Below, piece by piece: positions 26,277 through 35,155 of a DNA stretch of 64,000 nucleotides. The notes under the pieces were generated by a model. It saw only the letters and a list, made by a program, of their open reading frames with translations, was not told the DNA's origin and searched no databases. The translations under genes and the position numbers were made by a program. Position 1 is the stretch's first letter. Each line of letters starts with the position of its first letter. This DNA is from CAYSPG01 sp964432885 (GTDB taxonomy: Bacteria > Bacteroidota > Bacteroidia > AKYH767-A > OLB10): NCBI GenBank assembly GCA_964432885.1, contig CAYSPG010000006.1, positions 1 through 64,000 of the forward strand, in the 5' to 3' direction.

Positions 26277-26483
26277 CACCATTGTCCGGCCAAAATTTTA
26301 CTTTTTAAGTTTAGATTCCTCGACTTCGCTCGGAATGACAAGCATTTAGAATTTTGGATGGTAGAGGGTGGCTTACTTTTGGGCTTCGCCCAAAAGTAAG
26401 CCACCCTCTATCATCGCACCTCTGCGTAACCTGTCATTCCATGCGAAGTCGAGGAATCTTTTCTATTTAATCGGACAACAGTG
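26277..26483. repeat. Nested-palindrome element, copy B (MITE/REP-like)
   Basis: This second copy of the element at 3978-4196 occupies most of the 418-bp gap 26213-26630. The right end (26466-26483) is TTTAATCGGACAACAGTG, the exact reverse complement of the left end of copy A. Its own left end (26277-26294) is a degenerate match. The outer stem is 26314-26340 with 26432-26458 (25 of 27 paired). The inner hairpin is 26357-26384 with 26388-26415 (27 of 28 paired) around a TTC loop. Between the element and rarA (26484-26630) I see nothing definite. Confidence 0.85.
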
Positions 26484-26630
26484 ATTATTTATAACGTGTT
26501 TTTAAAACTCATGTTTAAAGTTAAACCCATTACATTAATCGTTCATACACCTGATTAATACTTCAACAATGTTTAGCTTTACCGTGTTACTTCGACCTGA
26601 TTTTAACAATACATTTTTTAATACAACTAC

Positions 26631-27905
26631 ATGTTTCCACTTGCCGAACGCATGCGCCCAACCACCCTGCTTCAATACACGGGACAAGAACACCTGGTAG
26701 GCGCAGACAGCATTTTGCATAAATCAATTATTGGCAGAAACATTCCTTCGCTTATTTTATGGGGACCACCCGGGGTAGGAAAAACCACACTGGCTAATAT
26801 TATTGCACACGAACTTGGTCGCGAATTTTTTGTGTTGAGTGCTATTAACAGCGGAGTAAAAGATGTGCGCGAGGTAATTGAAAAAGCAAAAGAAAATCTT
26901 TCATCAACCAAACAACAGCCCATTTTATTTATTGATGAAATACACCGGTTTAGCAAATCACAACAAGACTCGTTGCTTGGTGCAGTAGAAAAAGGAATTG
27001 TAACACTAATTGGTGCAACCACAGAGAACCCGTCTTTTGAAGTAATTTCCCCTTTGCTTTCGCGCTGCCAGGTATATGTACTTAAACCATTAAGCAAGCA
27101 AAATTTATTGTTTATAATAAATAATGCCTTAAAAAATGATGAGTTGCTAAAAACCAAAAACATTGAAATAAAAGAGCATGAAGCATTGCTGCGCCTGTCA
27201 GGTGGTGATGCACGCAAATTGTTAAACCTGCTTGAAATAGTGGTGCAGGGCAATGAAATAAACAATGCGGTTACAATTGACAACGCAATGGTTGAAAAAA
27301 CCATTCAGCAAAAAATTGCATTGTATGATAAAAGTGGCGAACAGCATTACGATATTATTTCAGCATTTATAAAATCAATGCGCGGCAGCGACCCTAATGC
27401 TGCAGTTTACTGGCTTGCACGTATGATTAAAGGTGGCGAAGACCCTTTGTTTATTGCACGCAGAATGGTAATACTTGCAAGTGAAGATATTGGCAATGCC
27501 AATCCCAATGCTTTATTAATGGCCAATGCATGCTTTGATGCCGTAAATAAAATTGGGTATCCTGAGTGCAGAATAATTTTATCGCAAACTGCCATATACT
27601 TAGCCTGCTCGGCAAAAAGTAATGCAAGCTACATGGCCATTGAAGATGCACTTGCAAAGGTGGATGAACTAGGCGACCTGCCCGTGCCACTGCACATACG
27701 CAATGCACCAACATCACTTATGAAAGAACTTGGCTATGGAAAAAATTATATGTATGCGCATCAATTCGAAAACAATTTTGTGGCTATGGAATTTCTTCCC
27801 GAAAAAATAAGTGGTACAACTTTTTATAACCCAAACAATAATGCCCGCGAAAATGAACTTAGAAATTATTTAAAATCATTGTGGAAAGAAAAGTATGGGT
27901 ATTAA
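26631..27905 (+). CDS. rarA: Replication-associated recombination protein A (RarA/MgsA AAA+ ATPase)
   Basis: This AAA+ clamp-loader-like ATPase acts at stalled replication forks. Walker A is GPPGVGKTT (residues 45-53), Walker B LFIDEIHRF is near 102-110 and sensor 1 GATTENPSFEV near 127-137; the last is a RarA signature. The C-terminal tetramerisation domain contains HYDIISAFIKSMRGSDPNAAVYWLARM. At 424 residues it is normal length. The start MFPLAERMRPTTL agrees with the family. It is a single gene with no obvious −7 consensus upstream. Confidence 0.95.
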   Translation: MFPLAERMRPTTLLQYTGQEHLVGADSILHKSIIGRNIPSLILWGPPGVGKTTLANIIAHELGREFFVLSAINSGVKDVREVIEKAKENLSSTKQQPILFIDEIHRFSKSQQDSLLGAVEKGIVTLIGATTENPSFEVISPLLSRCQVYVLKPLSKQNLLFIINNALKNDELLKTKNIEIKEHEALLRLSGGDARKLLNLLEIVVQGNEINNAVTIDNAMVEKTIQQKIALYDKSGEQHYDIISAFIKSMRGSDPNAAVYWLARMIKGGEDPLFIARRMVILASEDIGNANPNALLMANACFDAVNKIGYPECRIILSQTAIYLACSAKSNASYMAIEDALAKVDELGDLPVPLHIRNAPTSLMKELGYGKNYMYAHQFENNFVAMEFLPEKISGTTFYNPNNNARENELRNYLKSLWKEKYGY

Positions 27906-28000
27906 ATCAGGTGGATTGGTTTACCCATAAATTAAGCCGTCCTATTTTTATTCAAAGTATTTTATACTTTTACTCAATCAACCTCTAAATATTACAGTAC

Positions 28001-29809
28001 ATGAAAAAACTAACAACATTTTTTTTGCTAACCATTTGCGCATTAGCCACCCATGCACAATCGTTTAACTACACAGGCCCATCGGTGCCAATACCTGATA
28101 ATGTAAGCGTTCAAATTCCGGTTACGGTAACCGGTATGCCAGCCATGATGAATCCTATTTTCGGATTATCCGAAGTTTCATTATCCCTAACTCACACATG
28201 GGTAAGTGATTTGAAAATTTCGCTTACAACTCCGCAAGGAAACACCATTGTGCTATCGTTACACAATGGCAACTCAGGAGCTAATTATACCAATACGGTT
28301 TTTAGAATGGATGGAGCTGCCGGCAATATTATAAATGGTGTTGCTCCTTTTACCGGGCAGTATATTCCCGACCAATCACTAAATCTTTTGAATGACAATA
28401 GCAATCCTAACGGCACCTGGGTTTTAACGGTATTGGATGAGTTTCCAACCTCTACAGGTACATTCCAATCTGTTTCAATAAACTTTTCACCAAACCCTCC
28501 ACCCGATCCCGCATCAAGCAGTTTAATTTGTTCCACCACCAATGCTTCGGGTTGTGTGTGTGCAAATGCATCACTGAACGATTGTGATTTATTTCCTGAT
28601 TTAATTTGCTCACACGTTGTATTGCGCGATGGATGGAATGAAGCACCCGGACAAATTGATTTTCCTAATGCGATAATTGATATTGGCCATGGCCCGCTTG
28701 AAATGAAACCCACCGGAAGTTGCTATTGTGATACGTTGCCTGTGCCCTGTACTACGGTACAATGTCCTAACGGAAGTTATCCAAAAGAAAGAGTGAATGA
28801 GCGCGTGTATCATAAAAATGCAAATGGAACCATGACATACACCGATTATCCGGCAGGCAACCAAAGTTTTCATCCCGGGCACGGACACGTTCATGCCGAA
28901 GATTTTTTTCAGTTTGCATTGCGCATACCAACCACCAACCCCGACCCGCTTACATGGCCCATAGTTGGCTCATCAATTAAAACAGGATATTGCCTGGTAA
29001 ATATGGGCGACTGCAACTCTCAAGACAGCATTTGCATGAGCCATGGCCAGGTAATTACCAACGCAAATATTCCTAATCTTAATTTAGGCTCAGTTACAGG
29101 ATGTGGCGCAAACGGACAGGGACTTTTTACAGGCAGGTATGATATTTATAGTTCAGGATTTGGGCAAGTAATAAATGTGCCTAATATTTGCGATGGGAAC
29201 TATTATATTGTGGTGCATGTAGATCCGTTTAACCATTTTATTGAAGAAGACGAAACCAACAATGTGGTGGCTGTGCCGGTAACACTTACGCAACAACCCG
29301 GTGCACCACTTAGTGCAAGTTTTTTATATGTACCATCAGGTAATAATACATTTGGGTTTTTGAATTACACACCAGGCGTTACAGGTTACCTGTGGGACTT
29401 TGGAGATGGCAGCACAAGCAGCGCAGCATTTCCTACACACACATACACCAGTGGCGGATACTTTACAGTAACGCTTACCGTTTCAAATGGAACATGCGCA
29501 TCTACATCTGCACAGGTAATTTATGTTTCACCTGTAAGTGTTGATGAAATAGCATCGGGCATTTCGGGTTTTAAAATATCTCCTAATCCTGCCAAAGGCG
29601 ATTTAAATATTGAATATACTTTATCAAACGCATCTCCCCTAATTATTGAATTGTTTGATGTGACTGGACGAAAAGTTAAAACAATTTTTGATGGAAGTGA
29701 CTTAGCCGGCAAGCATGAAATAAAAATTGCTGAAATAGGTGCTGGCAACTATTTTGTAAAAATGACCACTAACGACAAAACGTTTACTGAAAAAGTGGTT
29801 AAGCTTTAG
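28001..29809 (+). CDS. Secreted P-domain / lysyl-oxidase-like / PKD protein with T9SS tail
   Basis: A signal peptide (residues 1-19) is followed by a proprotein-convertase-type P domain (about 22-170; LTHTWVSDLKISLTTPQGN and NPNGTWVLTVLDE). A middle region (about 180-430) resembles lysyl oxidase: PDLICSHVVLRDGWNE, DIGHGPLEM, a histidine cluster HPGHGHVHAEDFFQFAL at about 291-307 that would bind copper, and a terminal EEDETNNVVAV. A PKD domain (about 440-510; YLWDFGDGSTSS) and a type A T9SS domain (about 522-602) end the protein. If the copper site works, it could oxidise lysines or amines on extracellular proteins. The lysyl oxidase call rests on motif resemblance and is the least certain part. 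Confidence 0.78.
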   Translation: MKKLTTFFLLTICALATHAQSFNYTGPSVPIPDNVSVQIPVTVTGMPAMMNPIFGLSEVSLSLTHTWVSDLKISLTTPQGNTIVLSLHNGNSGANYTNTVFRMDGAAGNIINGVAPFTGQYIPDQSLNLLNDNSNPNGTWVLTVLDEFPTSTGTFQSVSINFSPNPPPDPASSSLICSTTNASGCVCANASLNDCDLFPDLICSHVVLRDGWNEAPGQIDFPNAIIDIGHGPLEMKPTGSCYCDTLPVPCTTVQCPNGSYPKERVNERVYHKNANGTMTYTDYPAGNQSFHPGHGHVHAEDFFQFALRIPTTNPDPLTWPIVGSSIKTGYCLVNMGDCNSQDSICMSHGQVITNANIPNLNLGSVTGCGANGQGLFTGRYDIYSSGFGQVINVPNICDGNYYIVVHVDPFNHFIEEDETNNVVAVPVTLTQQPGAPLSASFLYVPSGNNTFGFLNYTPGVTGYLWDFGDGSTSSAAFPTHTYTSGGYFTVTLTVSNGTCASTSAQVIYVSPVSVDEIASGISGFKISPNPAKGDLNIEYTLSNASPLIIELFDVTGRKVKTIFDGSDLAGKHEIKIAEIGAGNYFVKMTTNDKTFTEKVVKL

Positions 29810-29841
29810 TTTACTTTTTACCAAGAATTTTATTTCTAAAT

Positions 29842-29875
29842 AAAAAAGCGGAACAAAAAATTGTTCCGCTTTTTT
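29842..29875. terminator. Bidirectional intrinsic terminator
   Basis: A perfect 15-bp stem (29842-29856 with 29861-29875), a 4-nt loop and A/T runs on both sides separate two convergent genes. Confidence 0.85.
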
Positions 29876-29909
29876 ATTGTGTCTTTAGTTTTTTTACACT
29901 CAGGAAAAT

Positions 29910-32624
29910 TTACTTGTATGCTTCCACTGAAAATGTAACGGTAATCGCGTCTTTTACAATTGGGTTATTATCGCCAAGCTGATAGTCTGAACGATTAAAT
30001 GTAAACTCACCGGCAAAACCATGTACATTGTTTTTTGCATACTCGTTCATTACCGAGCCTATGTAATTAAATGGAATTTCGGCCGGCTTGGTAATGCCCT
30101 TAACAGTTAGTTCGCCTACAGCTACGTACTTATACTTTCCGCCTTCTGTTTTGCGCAAGCTTGATGATTTAAATGTAATGGCAGGATATTTTATTGCATC
30201 CAAAAAATCGGCACCTGCAAGGCTTTTATCTCTATCAGCAATACCAGTGTTTATTGATGCCGGGTTAAGCTGTACAAAAACCACGCTTGTTGCAAGATCA
30301 GGTGATAAAGCTATATAACCTGTATCAATAGTTAATGTTCCGCTTGCTGTGGTTAAAAAATGCCCAACCGAAAAATTTGCAAACGAATGATCCTGATCAA
30401 AAATATAAGAGCCTTGCATGGTAGCAATATCTATATCAGGTGTAGCATTTTCCACAATAGAATTTGCGTGAGTTGCAACTGCTTCGGTGTTTGTGTCTTT
30501 ACCAATGTTTGCAATATGCGGAGCAATAATTAATGACACAATACTCATTAACTTGATAAGAATATTCATGGATGGGCCAGATGTATCTTTAAACGGATCG
30601 CCAACCGTATCACCTGTTACCGATGCTTTGTGTGGGTCAGAACCTTTGTAATAAATCTGTCCATTAATATCAACTCCTTTTTCAAATGATTTTTTAGCAT
30701 TATCCCATGCACCACCTGCATTGCTTTGAAACATGCCCATCAACACACCACTAACTGTTACACCGGCAAGCAATCCTCCCAGTACTTCCGGACCAAAAGC
30801 AAACCCCGTCAAGACGGGAACAATTAATGCAATGGCACCGGGAGCAATCATTTCTTTAATAGAAGCTTCGGTTGAAATAGCTACACACTTTTCGTACTCG
30901 GGGCGGCCTTTGTATTCCATAATGCCGGGTATTTCTCTAAACTGCCTGCGCACTTCCTGCACCATGGCCATGGCAGCACGACCTACCGCTGCAATAGCAA
31001 GTGATGAAAAAATAAACGGAATCATTGCACCTACAAATAATCCTGCAAGTACGTTGGCTTTGTAAATATCAATGTGTGAAATGCCTGCTATACCAACAAA
31101 TGCAGCAAATAATGCAAGTGATGTTAGTGCTGCCGATGCAATAGCAAATCCTTTTCCTGTTGCAGCTGTAGTGTTGCCAACTGCATCTAAATTATCTGTA
31201 CGATGACGAACTTCTTTTGGTAGTTGGCTCATCTCTGCAATTCCTCCTGCATTATCAGCAATGGGGCCAAATGCATCTATGGCTAACTGCATGGCAGTGG
31301 TGGCCATCATACCGGCAGCAGCAATTGCAACTCCGTATAATCCGGCAAATGAATACGACATATAAATACCACCTGCAAGCACAAGCATTGGAACGGCTGT
31401 TGACTCCATACCCACAGAAAGACCACCAATAATATTGGTTGCATGACCCGTTGAACTTTGTTTTACAATTGAAAGCACAGGGCGTTTGCCTATAGCAGTA
31501 TAATATTCGGTAATAATGCTCATGAGTGTGCCCACAACCAACCCAACAATTATAGCCAGATAAACATTCATGGGTGTAAATTCAAAACCACGAATGCTTA
31601 GTTTTTCGGGCAACATCCAGTTAACTAAAAAATAACAACCAATAGCAGTAAGTATTATTGACGACCAGTTGCCCATGTTTAATGCATTTTGCACACTGTC
31701 TTCTTCTTTTTTAATCTTTACAAACCATGTTCCTACAATCGAAAAAACAATTCCTAAACCTGCAATAAGCATCGGTAACAAAATGGGTGAAAGTCCTCCA
31801 AATTTGTCGCCCGAAGCATCTATCTCCTGACCCAATACCATGGTTGCAAGAATGGTTGCAACATAAGAGCCAAATAAATCGGCACCCATGCCTGCTACGT
31901 CACCTACATTATCACCCACGTTATCGGCAATGGTTGCAGGATTACGGGGGTCATCTTCGGGTATTCCTGCTTCAACTTTTCCAACAAGGTCGGCACCCAC
32001 ATCGGCAGCTTTGGTGTAAATACCTCCACCAACACGGGCAAATAGTGCAATACTTTCGGCACCCAGCGAAAAACCTGCAAGCACCTCAATGGCCTTTTTC
32101 ATTTCTACACCATTAATGGCAGCACCAGCCGGAACAAACATTTGATAAAACACAATAAACAATGAACCCAAACCAAGCACAGCCAAACCAGCTACTCCAA
32201 GTCCCATTACGCTTCCGCCCGTAAACGAAACCTGTAATGCTTTGGCTAAACTTGTTTTGGCAGCATGGGCAGTGCGTACGTTGGCTTTGGTGGCAATGCG
32301 CATGCCTATATATCCGGCAATGGCCGAAAAAACTGCGCCAATTAAAAAAGCAATGGCAATAATGGGACTTGAGTGTACCGGATGTTCTGGTGTGCCGGAT
32401 AACGTACCTGAGTATGCCAGCAGCAATGCGGCTATAATGGCAAAGTAAGACAGGATTTTCCATTCTGCTTTTAAAAATGCCATGGCACCTGCAGCCACGT
32501 GGCCGGCAAGTTCCTGCATATTTTGTTCTCCGGCTTCCTGTTTGCTAACCCACGATGCTTTAATAAAAGTGTAAATAAGTGCCAATACACCAAAAGCAGG
32601 CACTGCATAAACTAAATTGTTCAT
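29910..32624 (-). CDS. hppA: Membrane pyrophosphatase fused to a YceI-like domain
   Basis: Residues 1 to about 735 form a membrane-integral pyrophosphatase, which couples PPi hydrolysis to Na+ or H+ export. The catalytic motif DVGADLVGKVEAGIPEDDP is near 206-224, followed by DNVGDNVGD, and all acidic Mg-PPi ligands there are intact. GNTTAATGKGFAI near 484 has Ala and Gly where K+-independent enzymes have Lys and Thr, so this one should be K+-dependent. Residues about 735-904 match the YceI family: GSYIFDQDHSFANFSVGHF, GELTVKGITKPAEIPF and NRSDYQLGDN. Standard HppA ends near the start of this part, so the protein is a fusion. Both termini of the pump face outward in known structures, which would put the lipid-binding YceI barrel in the periplasm. 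There is no stop or frameshift at the junction. Confidence 0.93.
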   Translation of the reverse strand: MNNLVYAVPAFGVLALIYTFIKASWVSKQEAGEQNMQELAGHVAAGAMAFLKAEWKILSYFAIIAALLLAYSGTLSGTPEHPVHSSPIIAIAFLIGAVFSAIAGYIGMRIATKANVRTAHAAKTSLAKALQVSFTGGSVMGLGVAGLAVLGLGSLFIVFYQMFVPAGAAINGVEMKKAIEVLAGFSLGAESIALFARVGGGIYTKAADVGADLVGKVEAGIPEDDPRNPATIADNVGDNVGDVAGMGADLFGSYVATILATMVLGQEIDASGDKFGGLSPILLPMLIAGLGIVFSIVGTWFVKIKKEEDSVQNALNMGNWSSIILTAIGCYFLVNWMLPEKLSIRGFEFTPMNVYLAIIVGLVVGTLMSIITEYYTAIGKRPVLSIVKQSSTGHATNIIGGLSVGMESTAVPMLVLAGGIYMSYSFAGLYGVAIAAAGMMATTAMQLAIDAFGPIADNAGGIAEMSQLPKEVRHRTDNLDAVGNTTAATGKGFAIASAALTSLALFAAFVGIAGISHIDIYKANVLAGLFVGAMIPFIFSSLAIAAVGRAAMAMVQEVRRQFREIPGIMEYKGRPEYEKCVAISTEASIKEMIAPGAIALIVPVLTGFAFGPEVLGGLLAGVTVSGVLMGMFQSNAGGAWDNAKKSFEKGVDINGQIYYKGSDPHKASVTGDTVGDPFKDTSGPSMNILIKLMSIVSLIIAPHIANIGKDTNTEAVATHANSIVENATPDIDIATMQGSYIFDQDHSFANFSVGHFLTTASGTLTIDTGYIALSPDLATSVVFVQLNPASINTGIADRDKSLAGADFLDAIKYPAITFKSSSLRKTEGGKYKYVAVGELTVKGITKPAEIPFNYIGSVMNEYAKNNVHGFAGEFTFNRSDYQLGDNNPIVKDAITVTFSVEAYK

Positions 32625-32655
32625 ATATAATTATTGATTTTAAAAAATTGAGGGG

Positions 32656-32663
32656 CGAAAGTA
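32656..32663 (-). promoter_or_regulatory. Candidate −7 box of the pyrophosphatase gene
   Basis: On the minus strand TACTTTCG (one change from TAnnTTTG) lies 31 nt before the ATG. A −33 TTTG at correct spacing is not evident. Confidence 0.35.
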
Positions 32664-33142
32664 AAAAATAAACGCATAAGGGCTTGAATCGGCTGAAAAA
32701 AAGAGATTCTATTGGCAGTTAGGGTAATGTGTTTTACTCTGAAAATGAATTGCATGCGAGCTTACACTGCCATTGTTGCGTGTGCATGTATCATTCTTGT
32801 TAATTACACCTTAATTCATGGAAGTTTAGTAGCATTTTTTGAATTTGACAGTTGCAATTATGTAAGTGTCTGGTTCGTTTTCCAATGTTACAGTTCATTT
32901 CTTCAAATTGACACTGCCAACGGTGCATGTGACATTGCCATTCTTGCATCTTACATGTTCATCCGCGTATATGACATGACATTTCTTTGTTTTGACAGTA
33001 TGATTCTCGCATGTGGCGGCCTCACTTACATATCGGAATACCCTCACTTTAAACGGAGAGGCAACTAAACGGATGTTAAAGATTATTTATCAATAGGTAT
33101 TGCGTTTGTCTACAGAGTAAGATGCAGGAAATTATTTAACAC
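32664..33142. other. Repeat-containing intergenic region upstream of hppA
   Basis: About 480 bp between pyrF and the hppA promoter contain no gene I can support. A 118-codon plus-strand frame exists but is Cys-rich, has no homology feature and no neighbour in its direction. The region instead holds scattered copies of one 11-12-mer, listed separately, and several TGACAT words. Confidence 0.6.
32762..33002 (-). repeat. Degenerate TGGCAnTGTCAA repeat array
   Basis: On the minus strand five imperfect copies of TGGCAnTGTCAA occur at 32762-32772, 32845-32856, 32908-32919, 32930-32940 and 32992-33002. They are all in the same orientation, about 100-350 bp upstream of the hppA start. The spacing is irregular. 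They may be protein-binding sites or remnants of a decayed repeat. Confidence 0.5.
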
Positions 33143-33973
33143 CTATATCAACTGCAATAGCTCTTCCATCTGTTGTTGCAAACGTTGAGCCTCGGCACCG
33201 GCTTTATCGGCAAAGCCTGTATCATTACCTGCATAAATAATGCTTCGCGATGCGTTTATTAGCAACCCACAGTTTTTGTTAAGCCCGTATTTACATACTT
33301 CCTTTAAATCGCCACCCTGAGCGCCAATGCCGGGTACCAGCAAAAAATGGTTGGGTACAATTGCTCTTACCTGTTTAAACATTTCGGCACGTGTGGCTCC
33401 TACCACATACATCATATTTTGCTCGTTTCCCCACTGCGATGATGTTTTTAATACTTGCTCAAACAGCATCTCATTTCTTTCCTCTTTGTTCTTACTTCTT
33501 ATTTCTGATTTTTGAAAATCCTGCGCACCCGGATTACTGGTAAGTGCCAATAGTATAACCCATTTGTTTTTAAATTCTAAAAAAGGTTTTACGCTATCAC
33601 TTCCCATATAAGGAGCCACAGTTACCGAGTTAAAATTGTATTGCTGAAAAAAAGTTTTAGCATACATGGTGCTGGTGTTGCCAATATCACCCCGCTTGGC
33701 ATCGGCAATGGTAAAAATGTTTTTGGGGATGTAATCAAGCGTTTTGCGCAAACTTTCCCAGCCCTGCGGGCCATTGCACTCGTAAAAAGCAATGTTGGGT
33801 TTGTAGGCAACGCAAAAATCTTTTGTGGCATCAATTATCTGTTTGTTAAATTCAAAAACAGGGTCATCAAAGGATAAAAGATGGTTGGGAATTTTGGTAA
33901 TATCCGTATCCAGGCCAATGCACAGAAATGACTTTTTTCTTTTTATCTCGGCAATCAATTCAGAATAGGTCAT
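33143..33973 (-). CDS. pyrF: Orotidine 5'-phosphate decarboxylase (type 2)
   Basis: The enzyme converts OMP to UMP, the last step of de novo pyrimidine synthesis. The type 2 signatures are present: LCIGLDTD, AYKPNIAFYE, DAKRGDIGNT with catalytic K93, PYMGSDSV, LTSNPGAQDF and VPGIGAQGGD. At 276 residues it is a little long for its group. The surplus is in residues about 155-168 (QKSEIRSKNKEERNE), between TSNPGAQDF and LFEQVL. This stretch is encoded by a low-complexity purine repeat and looks like an in-frame insertion. Active-site residues lie outside it. prfA lies 36 nt upstream on the same strand, so the two probably share a transcript. Confidence 0.93.
   Translation of the reverse strand: MTYSELIAEIKRKKSFLCIGLDTDITKIPNHLLSFDDPVFEFNKQIIDATKDFCVAYKPNIAFYECNGPQGWESLRKTLDYIPKNIFTIADAKRGDIGNTSTMYAKTFFQQYNFNSVTVAPYMGSDSVKPFLEFKNKWVILLALTSNPGAQDFQKSEIRSKNKEERNEMLFEQVLKTSSQWGNEQNMMYVVGATRAEMFKQVRAIVPNHFLLVPGIGAQGGDLKEVCKYGLNKNCGLLINASRSIIYAGNDTGFADKAGAEAQRLQQQMEELLQLI
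33470..33511 (-). repeat. In-frame purine-rich repeat insertion in pyrF
   Basis: The coding strand reads as AAATCAGAAATAAGAAGTAA-like units and encodes KSEIRSKNKEERNE, an extra loop in the enzyme. It shares the AAATCnGAAAT core with the insertion at 21597-21629. Confidence 0.6.
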
Positions 33974-34009
33974 TTTTTTTGCGTGTAATTTGAAATTGGT
34001 ACTATTTTA

Positions 34010-35098
34010 TTATGCCAATGATGCTTCTTTCATTTTCTCAGCATTTTCGGCCAGTTGCAATGCATCAATAAAATCCTGAATGTCGCCATTCATAAAAACA
34101 GGTAAGTTATATGTTGAAAGCCCAATGCGGTGGTCGGTAACGCGGCTTTGCGCATAGTTGTAAGTCCGGATTTTTGCCGAACGGTCACCTGTAGCTACCA
34201 TTGTTTTGCGTTTGCTGGCAATTTCATCGTTGTGTTTTTTAAATTCTATTTCATACAACTTGGTGCGCAGCATATTCAGTGCCCGTTCGCGGTTGCCGTG
34301 CTGCGAGCGTTCTATTTGACAAGTTACTACAATACCACTGGGCTTGTGGGTAAGCTGCACCTTTGTTTCAACTTTATTTACGTTTTGTCCGCCCGCCCCG
34401 CTGCTTCGTGATGTCTGGTATTCCAAATCGGCAGGGTTTATTACCACATCCACATCATCGGCTTCGGGTAATACCACTACGCTGGCTGCCGAGGTATGCA
34501 CGCGCCCCATTGTTTCGGTTTCGGGTACACGCTGCACGCGATGCACACCGCTTTCGTATTTTAAAGTTCCATACACTCCATCGCCTGTTATTTCCAACAC
34601 CACTTCTTTGTATCCGCCTGCAGTGCCATCGCTTGTGTCAACCACATCTACTTTCCAACCTCGTTTTTCGCAATAGCGTGTGTACATGCGCATAAGGTCG
34701 CCTGCAAAAATGCTGGCCTCATCACCACCTGTTCCAGCACGTATTTCAAGTGTGGCATTGCGCTCATCAACCGGGTCTTTTGGCACCAGCATTATGCGTA
34801 TTTCATCTTCTAACTTTTGTTTATCAACTTCAAGCGTTTCAAGTTCTTCTTTGGCCATTTGCTTAAGCTCGGCATCTTTTTCGGTGTTTAAAATATGGTA
34901 TGCGCCATCGTAATTTTTTAATATGGATTTGTACTTATCGTAGGCCTGAACCACTTCCTGCAAATCTTTGTACGATTTGCTTAATGCCAAAAACTTTTTC
35001 ATGTCGGCTGTGGCATTGGGGTCGCTCATTTGCACCCCTATTTCGTGATAGCGGTGTTCAAGCGATTCGAGTTTTTGTAATATTTCGGCAGTTGTCAT
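34010..35098 (-). CDS. prfA: Peptide chain release factor 1
   Basis: This is class I release factor RF1, which reads UAA and UAG and hydrolyses peptidyl-tRNA. The GGQ motif SSGAGGQNVNK is near residue 235. The tripeptide anticodon has the RF1 form PxT (PET in RVPETETMGRVHTS), not the RF2 SPF. An N-terminal helical domain and RSAKIRTYNYAQSRVTDHR near the C-terminus complete the protein. At 362 residues it is normal and has no programmed frameshift. The −7 box ends 5 nt before the ATG, so the mRNA should be leaderless or nearly so. Confidence 0.96.
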   Translation of the reverse strand: MTTAEILQKLESLEHRYHEIGVQMSDPNATADMKKFLALSKSYKDLQEVVQAYDKYKSILKNYDGAYHILNTEKDAELKQMAKEELETLEVDKQKLEDEIRIMLVPKDPVDERNATLEIRAGTGGDEASIFAGDLMRMYTRYCEKRGWKVDVVDTSDGTAGGYKEVVLEITGDGVYGTLKYESGVHRVQRVPETETMGRVHTSAASVVVLPEADDVDVVINPADLEYQTSRSSGAGGQNVNKVETKVQLTHKPSGIVVTCQIERSQHGNRERALNMLRTKLYEIEFKKHNDEIASKRKTMVATGDRSAKIRTYNYAQSRVTDHRIGLSTYNLPVFMNGDIQDFIDALQLAENAEKMKEASLA

Positions 35099-35103
35099 TG
35101 GCG

Positions 35104-35111
35104 CAAAGGTA
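35104..35111 (-). promoter_or_regulatory. Promoter giving a near-leaderless prfA transcript
   Basis: TACCTTTG on the minus strand is an exact −7 consensus and lies 5 nt from the prfA ATG, so transcription should start at or beside the start codon. Confidence 0.55.
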
Positions 35112-35155
35112 AAAAATAGCGATAAGGACTAATCTCAGCTTTGTTATCTAACAAA

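Noticed and set aside
32712..33068. 118-codon plus-strand frame in the hppA upstream region
   Set aside because: It is Cys-rich, lacks recognisable motifs and sits in repeat-containing DNA with no gene downstream in its direction.
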